Source: an uncultured beta proteobacterium
Lineage (GTDB): Bacteria; Pseudomonadota; Gammaproteobacteria; Burkholderiales; Burkholderiaceae_C
Direction: 5' to 3'
Assembly (NCBI GenBank): GCA_903828235.1
Contig: CAIKLM010000181.1
Coordinates: 1 to 50,572, forward strand
Length of the DNA stretch: 50,572 nucleotides
The position numbers were made by a program, and so were the translations under genes. Below are positions 46,053-50,572 of the stretch, one piece after another (positions within the stretch are counted from its first letter, which is position 1; each line of letters begins with the position of its first letter). Below the pieces are notes generated by a model. That model made no database searches. It saw only the letters and a list, made by a program, of their open reading frames with translations, and had not been told where the DNA came from.

Positions 46053-47009
46053 ATGGGCCTGTTCCTGCTGCGCCGCCTGGGCACCTTCCTCGCCACCCTG
46101 GCCGTGGCCTCGGTGGTGGTGTTCGCGGTGCTGGAGCTGCTGCCGGGCAACGCCGCGCAGGTGATCCTGGGCGAGAGCGCCACGCCGGAATCGCTGGCCG
46201 AGATGGAGGCCCGCCTGGGCCTGGACCGCCCCGCGCCGGAGCGCTACGCGCAGTGGGTGGGCGGCTGGCTGCGCGGCGAGACCGCCACCAGCATCAGCTA
46301 CGGCGTGCCGACGTCCGAGCTGATCGCGCAGCGGCTGGAGGTGACGCTGCCGCTGGCGCTGATCGCCATGCTGATCACCGTGGTGGTGGCGCTGGTGCTG
46401 GGCGTGTACGCGGCGGCGCGCCACAACAGGCTGGGCGACGTGGGCGTGATGGCCGCCAGCCAGCTGGGCATCGCGATCCCGAACTTCTGGTTCGCGATCC
46501 TGCTGATCCTGCTGTTCGCGGTGCACCTGCAGTGGGTGGACGCGGGGGGATTCCCCGGCTGGCGCGAGGACGATGGCGGCGGCCTCTGGCTGGGCCTGCG
46601 CGCGCTGATCCTGCCGGCCATCGCGCTGGCCGTGGTGCAGGCCGCCATCCTGGCGCGCGTCACGCGATCGGCCGTGCTGGACGTGCTGCGCGAGGACTTC
46701 GTGCGCACCGCGCGCGCCAAGGGCCTCACCCAGCGGCAGGCGCTCACCCGCCACGTGCTGCGCAACGCGATGATCCCGGTGCTCACGGTGGGCGGGCTGC
46801 AGTTCGCCAACCTCGTCACCGGCACCATCGTCGTCGAGAGCGTGTTCGTGCTGCCGGGCATCGGCCGGCTGGTGTTCCAGGCCATCGCCAACCGCGACCT
46901 CCTCGTCGTGCGCGACGTGGTGATGCTGCTGGCGGCGCTGGTCGTCGTCGTCAACTTCGTGGTCGACGTGCTGGTGGCCTGGATCGACCCCCGGATCCGT
47001 CACCACTGA
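46053..47009 (+). CDS. Orphan DppB/GsiC-type ABC permease
   Basis: 318 residues beginning MGLFLLRRLGTFLATLAVAS. It has six membrane helices, the insert LPGNAAQVILGESATPE and the EAA loop EDFVRTARAKGLTQRQALTRHVLRN, then VFVLPGIGRLVFQA. The family is clear: peptide/nickel-type transporter permease. No partner permease, ATPase or binding protein is adjacent, so it is either a leftover or works with subunits encoded elsewhere. Its promoter context is shared with the Lrp-type gene upstream. Confidence 0.87.
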   Translation: MGLFLLRRLGTFLATLAVASVVVFAVLELLPGNAAQVILGESATPESLAEMEARLGLDRPAPERYAQWVGGWLRGETATSISYGVPTSELIAQRLEVTLPLALIAMLITVVVALVLGVYAAARHNRLGDVGVMAASQLGIAIPNFWFAILLILLFAVHLQWVDAGGFPGWREDDGGGLWLGLRALILPAIALAVVQAAILARVTRSAVLDVLREDFVRTARAKGLTQRQALTRHVLRNAMIPVLTVGGLQFANLVTGTIVVESVFVLPGIGRLVFQAIANRDLLVVRDVVMLLAALVVVVNFVVDVLVAWIDPRIRHH

Positions 47010-47019
47010 CCAGAAAAAA

Positions 47020-47043
47020 GGCCCGCGCCTTGCGACGCGGGCC
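47020..47043 (-). terminator. Rho-independent terminator of the SWIB gene
   Basis: An 8-bp stem GGCCCGCG / CGCGGGCC with an 8-nt loop is flanked on its left by six A (47014-47019), which read as a T-run on the minus strand. It lies 36 nt past the end of the SWIB gene. The permease ends at 47009, so transcripts of that strand may also be affected. Confidence 0.85.
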
Positions 47044-47079
47044 CTGCAGCGGAAGCTGCCTCGTGACGCGACCCGGAGG

Positions 47080-47502
47080 TCACTTGAGGTGCTTGCTGAT
47101 CTCCTTGGTCATCGCGAACATGCTGATCGGGCTGACCCCGACGACGGCCTTGAGCTTGGCGTCGGCGTTGATCATGGTCTTCTTGACCGCGTCCTGCAGC
47201 TTGTTCTTCTTGATGTACTCCCAGACCTTCTTGGTCACGTCGGTCCGCGGCAGGGCCTTGTCGCCGATGATGGCGGCCAGCGCGGCGCTGGGCGTCATCG
47301 GCTTCATGAAGGCGGCACTGGGGGTGCGCTTCTTGGCCGGGGCAGCCTTCTTGGCCGGGGCGGCCTTCTTGGCGGGCGCCGCCTTCTTGGCCGGGGCGGC
47401 CTTCTTGGCCGGAGCCGCCTTCTTCGCCGGGGCAGCCTTCTTGGCCGGAGCGGCCTTCTTCGCCGGGGCCTTCTTCGCGGGAGCTTTCTTCGCAGTTGCC
47501 AT
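47080..47502 (-). CDS. H1-like SWIB-domain DNA-binding protein
   Basis: 140 residues. The N-terminal half is a histone H1-like tail made of repeats AAPAKK, highly basic. The C-terminal half (about 66-140) is a SWIB/MDM2-like domain starting MTPSAALAAIIGDKALPRTDV and containing VWEYIKKNKLQD and LKAVVGVSPISMF. Start is at 47502 because GGAG (47511-47514, minus strand) lies at proper distance before MATAKK; the ATG at 47517 would put that site in the coding part. Family role: nucleoid association in Chlamydia and betaproteobacteria, with the SWIB fold possibly contacting proteins. A strong terminator follows. Confidence 0.87.
   Translation of the reverse strand: MATAKKAPAKKAPAKKAAPAKKAAPAKKAAPAKKAAPAKKAAPAKKAAPAKKAAPAKKRTPSAAFMKPMTPSAALAAIIGDKALPRTDVTKKVWEYIKKNKLQDAVKKTMINADAKLKAVVGVSPISMFAMTKEISKHLK
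47342..47467. repeat. Seven 18-bp tandem repeats in the SWIB gene
   Basis: Seven consecutive 18-bp units (GC[A/G/C]GCCTTCTTSGCSGGV on the plus strand) encode AAPAKK repeats on the minus strand. They are near-identical at DNA level, so copy number may vary between strains. Confidence 0.8.
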
Positions 47503-47574
47503 GTGTGTGTTCTCCATCAGTGGATGAGGAATGCCGCTTGCGTTGCAGGTGTCGCTGAAGCGCGCCGGGGGCGC

Positions 47575-47603
47575 GTGTCATGAACCCGTCTCGTGGTCGT
47601 CAA
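47575..47603 (-). promoter_or_regulatory. Possible promoter of the SWIB gene
   Basis: On the minus strand TTGACG (47603-47598) is followed after 17 nt by TGACAC (47580-47575). The -35 is good and the -10 is poor, so the call is tentative. Confidence 0.3.
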
Positions 47604-47726
47604 ACGAGCGAGCGCGATGGTAAGGCCTGCCACGAGGGAAAGAGAAGCAGTTTTCATAGGTGAAAGCCTCGTGCCGCCCCCTCGAAGACCCTGGCCGCGG
47701 CATCCGCGCCACGGTATCGTCGCGCC

Positions 47727-48086
47727 ATGAAGCTGATCACGCGTTGGTTGCTGCTCGCCGCGGCGCTGCTGCTGGTGGCCCACCTGTACGCCGGCGTCTC
47801 GGTGGCGAGCTTCGGCTCGGCCCTGGTCGCCGCGCTCGTGCTGGGGCTGTTCAACACCCTGGTGCGGCCGCTGCTGGTGCTGCTGACGCTGCCGGTCACC
47901 ATCCTGACGCTGGGCCTGTTCCTGTTCGTCATCAACGCGCTGATGTTCTGGGCCGCCGCCTCGGTGCTCGACGGCTTCGCCGTCACCGGCTTCGTCGCCG
48001 CGCTCGTGGGCTCGCTGTTGTACAGCGTGTGCGGGCTCGTCATCGACGCCGCGGTGGAGCGCATCTTCAGCCGCTCGTCCGACTGA
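47727..48086 (+). CDS. Small integral membrane protein, phage-holin-4_2-like family
   Basis: 119 residues, almost entirely hydrophobic, with about four membrane helices: residues 5-24, 30-48, 53-75 and 84-108. The segments LFNTLVRPLLVLLTLPVTILTLGLFLFVINALMFW match the YvlD/holin-4_2 family of bacterial membrane proteins. Despite the name this is a chromosomal housekeeping-type membrane protein; nothing phage-like lies near. A short basic N-terminus is followed by a helix; the C-terminus ends in a short charged tail. Biochemical function unknown. Confidence 0.82.
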   Translation: MKLITRWLLLAAALLLVAHLYAGVSVASFGSALVAALVLGLFNTLVRPLLVLLTLPVTILTLGLFLFVINALMFWAAASVLDGFAVTGFVAALVGSLLYSVCGLVIDAAVERIFSRSSD

Positions 48087-48089
48087 GCA

Positions 48090-48162
48090 CGGGCCCCCAG
48101 GCTCGCTGCACCCGCCACCCCTCGCGGGGGCTCACCCGGAACCGGGCAACCCGGATCCCGGG
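48090..48162. repeat. GC-rich palindromic repeat, third locus
   Basis: CGGGCCCCCAGGCT opens it, as at 32611, and the GGCTCACCCGGAACCGGG segment then CCCGGATCCCGGG correspond to the second half of that element. It lies 4 nt after the stop of the small membrane protein and supplies the stop codon and last residues (GLPGSG) of the pbpC product. Compared with the 32611 copy it has a shortened middle. Confidence 0.75.
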
Positions 48163-50303
48163 TGGCGTCGCGGCGGCGGCGCGGCGCGCACCTCGAAGCG
48201 CACGCGCTGCACGCCGGCCGCGGTGTGCAGCTCCACCACGTGGCGGCCGGGCCGCGGCAACCACGCGATGCGCGTGCCGCGGCCGAGGTCGCGACCGCCC
48301 AGCCGCCAGCGGCCGGCCTCGCCCTCGAACACCAGGCGCTGCGCGGCCACCGGGATGTCGGGGTCGAGCACGACCACCGCGCCATCGCGCGGCCAGCCGA
48401 TGCCGTAGGCGGCCGGCGCGCGCAGCGCCACGGGCTGCGCCGACGCGGGCTCGGTGCCGGCCAGGAACCACTCGCCGCCCTGGGCCACCAGGCCCGCAGG
48501 CGGGGCCGGCGGGCGCGACGGCGAGCCCGCGTGCAGCGCCTCCACCAGCTCGCGCCACACCGGCGCCGCGCCCTCGGTGCCGCTGACGCCGTGCATGGGC
48601 TGGCCACCCGCGTTGCCCACCCACACGCCCACGGTGTAGCGGTCGGTGAAGCCGATGCACCAGTTGTCGCGCAGGTCCTTGCTGGTGCCGGTCTTCACGG
48701 CGGCGAAGCCGCGCGTGACCAGCGGGCTGTCCAGCCCGAAGGTCGCACCGCGCGCGGCGGCGTCCGACAGCATGTGCGCCAGCTGCCAGGCCACGGCCGG
48801 CGGCAGCAGTTCGCGCGGGGCCTCGCGCGCCCACGCGGGCTGCGCGGCCGGCGCCGTCCAGCGCGGCGGGCTCCAGCGGCCGCCCTGCGCGATGGCGCGG
48901 TAGGCGTTGGCCAGCTCCAGCAGCGTGACGTCGGCGCTGCCCAGCGCCATCGCGTGGCCGTGCCAGCCGGCGTGGCGCGCGGGCCGCAGGCCGGCGCGCA
49001 CCAGGCCGTCGAACACGGCGTCGGGGCCCAGCATCGTGGCCACCTGCACGGCGGGCACGTTCAGGCTGGCGGCCAGCGCCTCGCGCACGCGCACCGGGCC
49101 GCGGAAGGCGTCGTCGTAGTTGCGCGGGCGGTACAGCGCGCCCGGCGCCACGCCGTCAGCGCCGCCCAGCGCCAGCGGCCGGTCGTCGAGCACGCTGGCC
49201 GGCGTGACGAGCCGCCGCTGCAGCGCCAGGCCGTAGACCAAGGGCTTGATCGTCGAGCCCGGCTGGCGCCGCGCCAGCACGGCATCGACCGCGGCCGCCT
49301 GCGAGCCGCGGCCGGCCGATCCCACCCAGGCCCGCAGCTCGCCGCTGGCGTTGTCGAGCACGACCACGGCGCCGTCTTCCACGCCGCGGCCGCGCAGCTC
49401 GGCCAGCTGCCGGCGCAGTGCCGCGATGGCCAGGCGCTGCACGCGCGCGTCCAGCGTCGACGGCAGCGCCGCGGGCGGGCTGTTGCCGAAGCCCTGCGCC
49501 ACCAGCCGCGCCAGGTGCGGCGCCACCGCCTCGTCGGCCGCCACGCCCGCCGGCAGCATGGGCCCGGGGCGGCGCGCCAGCGCCTGCGCCCAGGTGATGT
49601 CCACGCCCTCGCAGCCCTGCTGCTGCAGCCGCAGCAGCTCGCAGGCGCGGCGCTGCACCTGCGCCGGCGGGGCGTTGGGCGCGCGCACCAGCGCGGCCAG
49701 CAAGGCCGCCTCGACGGCGTCGAGCCCGCCAGGGTGCTTGCCGAACAGCTGCAGCGAGGCCGCGCGCAGGCCCACCAGCTCGCCGCGCAGCGGCACGACG
49801 TTGAGGTAGGCCTCGAGGATCTGCGACTTGCTCCAGCGCCGCTCCAGCCGCTGCGCGGCGCGCAGCTGCGCCAGCTTGTCGACCACGCCGCGCCCGCCGG
49901 CCGGGCGCGCCAGCGCGGGGTCGAGCAGCGCGGCCAGCTGCATCGTCAGGGTGCTGGCGCCGCGCGCGCGATCGTCGAAGGCCGACGCCCAGGCGCCGGC
50001 CGCCAGCGCCGCCCAGTCGACGCCGCCGTGCTGCCAGAAGCGGCGGTCCTCGCCCAGCACCAGCGCGTGGCGCAGTGCGGGCGACACGTCGGCCAGCGCC
50101 ACCCAGTCGCCGCGGCGCACGCTGTCGTCGACGCGCACGCGCTGCAGCACGGCGCCGTGGCGGTCGAGCAGCGGCAGGTCCGACGGCCGGTGCGCCGCGC
50201 GCACGGCCTCGAAGGCGGGCTGCGCCTGCGCCGCCGGCGCGGCCAGCGCCGCGGCCAGCAGCCACGCGGCGCGCGCGCCCCTGAAGCTCCTGAAACCCCT
50301 CAA
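48132..50303 (-). CDS. pbpC: Penicillin-binding protein 1C
   Basis: 723 residues. The glycosyltransferase domain has catalytic Glu85 in EDRRFWQHGG and GASTLTMQLA (115-124). The transpeptidase domain has SxxK at Ser350 to Lys353 in QPGSTIKPL, the SLN motif (413-415) and KTGTS (537-541), all intact. A C-terminal domain of about 110 residues matches the PbpC-specific tail. It polymerises and crosslinks peptidoglycan in the periplasm. The start is a TTG overlapping the stop of the alpha-2-macroglobulin gene (TTGA), the classic bacterial pairing. The last few residues come from the palindromic repeat. Confidence 0.9.
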   Translation of the reverse strand: MRGFRSFRGARAAWLLAAALAAPAAQAQPAFEAVRAAHRPSDLPLLDRHGAVLQRVRVDDSVRRGDWVALADVSPALRHALVLGEDRRFWQHGGVDWAALAAGAWASAFDDRARGASTLTMQLAALLDPALARPAGGRGVVDKLAQLRAAQRLERRWSKSQILEAYLNVVPLRGELVGLRAASLQLFGKHPGGLDAVEAALLAALVRAPNAPPAQVQRRACELLRLQQQGCEGVDITWAQALARRPGPMLPAGVAADEAVAPHLARLVAQGFGNSPPAALPSTLDARVQRLAIAALRRQLAELRGRGVEDGAVVVLDNASGELRAWVGSAGRGSQAAAVDAVLARRQPGSTIKPLVYGLALQRRLVTPASVLDDRPLALGGADGVAPGALYRPRNYDDAFRGPVRVREALAASLNVPAVQVATMLGPDAVFDGLVRAGLRPARHAGWHGHAMALGSADVTLLELANAYRAIAQGGRWSPPRWTAPAAQPAWAREAPRELLPPAVAWQLAHMLSDAAARGATFGLDSPLVTRGFAAVKTGTSKDLRDNWCIGFTDRYTVGVWVGNAGGQPMHGVSGTEGAAPVWRELVEALHAGSPSRPPAPPAGLVAQGGEWFLAGTEPASAQPVALRAPAAYGIGWPRDGAVVVLDPDIPVAAQRLVFEGEAGRWRLGGRDLGRGTRIAWLPRPGRHVVELHTAAGVQRVRFEVRAAPPPRRHPGSGLPGSG

Positions 50304-50572
50304 GGCTGCACCTCCACCGGCGCCAGCGGCAGCTCGGCGAAGTTCTCCGGCGCATACATCGCCTCCACGCGCGCCGGCGGCAGGCCGAAGCGGCCGGCGG
50401 TGTTCAGGCGCAGCGTGTAGCTGATGCGGTGGCGGCCGCGTGGCAGCGCGTCGAAGTAGGCGCGCCAGGCGTCGGCGGCGCGCTCCACGTAGACGGGCGA
50501 CGCGGTGTCGCCGCGCGCGGGCGGCGCGGCGCCGACCGCGGCGCCCACGGCGATGGCGGCGTCGCGCGCCAG
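50300..50572 (-). CDS. Alpha-2-macroglobulin family protein, 3' end (partial)
   Basis: Only the last 90 residues are in the window; the frame is open to the edge. The segment DAWRAYFDALPRGRHRISYT and the end LNTAGRFGLPPARVEAMYAP match the C-terminus of bacterial alpha-2-macroglobulins (YfhM type), which act as periplasmic protease traps. The thioester region lies outside. Coupled to pbpC by a TTGA overlap, as in enterobacteria. Confidence 0.85.
   Translation of the reverse strand: MARDAAIAVGAAVGAAPPARGDTASPVYVERAADAWRAYFDALPRGRHRISYTLRLNTAGRFGLPPARVEAMYAPENFAELPLAPVEVQP

Noticed and set aside
47342..47467. Regular 18-bp repeats as a CRISPR-like array
   Set aside because: The units are contiguous, without spacers, and lie in frame in the SWIB gene.
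47727..48086. Phage holin gene indicating a prophage
   Set aside because: The family is a chromosomal membrane protein group that only shares a name; no phage genes surround it.

Overview
The window is very GC-rich (about 70% by eye), densely packed and rich in ATGA/GTGA/TTGA stop-start overlaps. Gene content (Yej/Dpp-like peptide ABC transporter, periplasmic PCu(A)C copper chaperone, acetoacetyl-CoA synthetase, LplT, PbpC with an alpha-2-macroglobulin, SWIB/H1-like protein) and codon style suggest a chromosomal segment of a betaproteobacterium, most likely Burkholderiales of the Rubrivivax/Leptothrix/Roseateles kind. That placement is inference from content, not from a marker gene. No rRNA, tRNA or CRISPR array was seen.

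Layout. 1-140 looks like the end of an IS21-family element. 398-9026 holds two RCC1-repeat proteins (a lipoprotein and a decayed-looking paralogue) followed by a large BTAD/AAA-type regulator; both RCC1 genes share an 11-bp-period direct-repeat promoter. 9562-13564 is a copper locus: DUF2946 protein, TonB-dependent receptor, YcnI-like protein, PCu(A)C chaperone. 14121-25685 is a peptide-type ABC transporter: a leftward arm of dual ATPase and two permeases, and a rightward arm of three tandem paralogous binding proteins coupled to acetoacetyl-CoA synthetase.

25657-32610 is the most unusual part. It is an envelope cluster with a leftward OmpA-domain protein and a small TonB-C-like protein, and divergently a LuxR-type response regulator and hybrid histidine kinase, then a secreted Ig-like protein, a second OmpA-domain protein and a caspase-fold protein with an EF-hand and a DUF4384-like tail. 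The last three are translationally coupled, so they probably work together at the cell surface.

32746-42519 has mostly housekeeping or accessory enzymes: M20 and S9 peptidases, a DUF2141/carotenoid oxygenase pair, alanine racemase, LplT, an EamA transporter and a single-domain response regulator. 42649-47009 has glutathione peroxidase, aromatic aminotransferase, ornithine cyclodeaminase with a divergent Lrp-type regulator, and a lone ABC permease. 47080-50572 has an H1-like SWIB protein, a small membrane protein, PbpC and the 3' end of an alpha-2-macroglobulin gene. A GC-rich palindromic repeat family occurs at three gene junctions (32611, 41157, 48090) and appears to supply codons to neighbouring genes.
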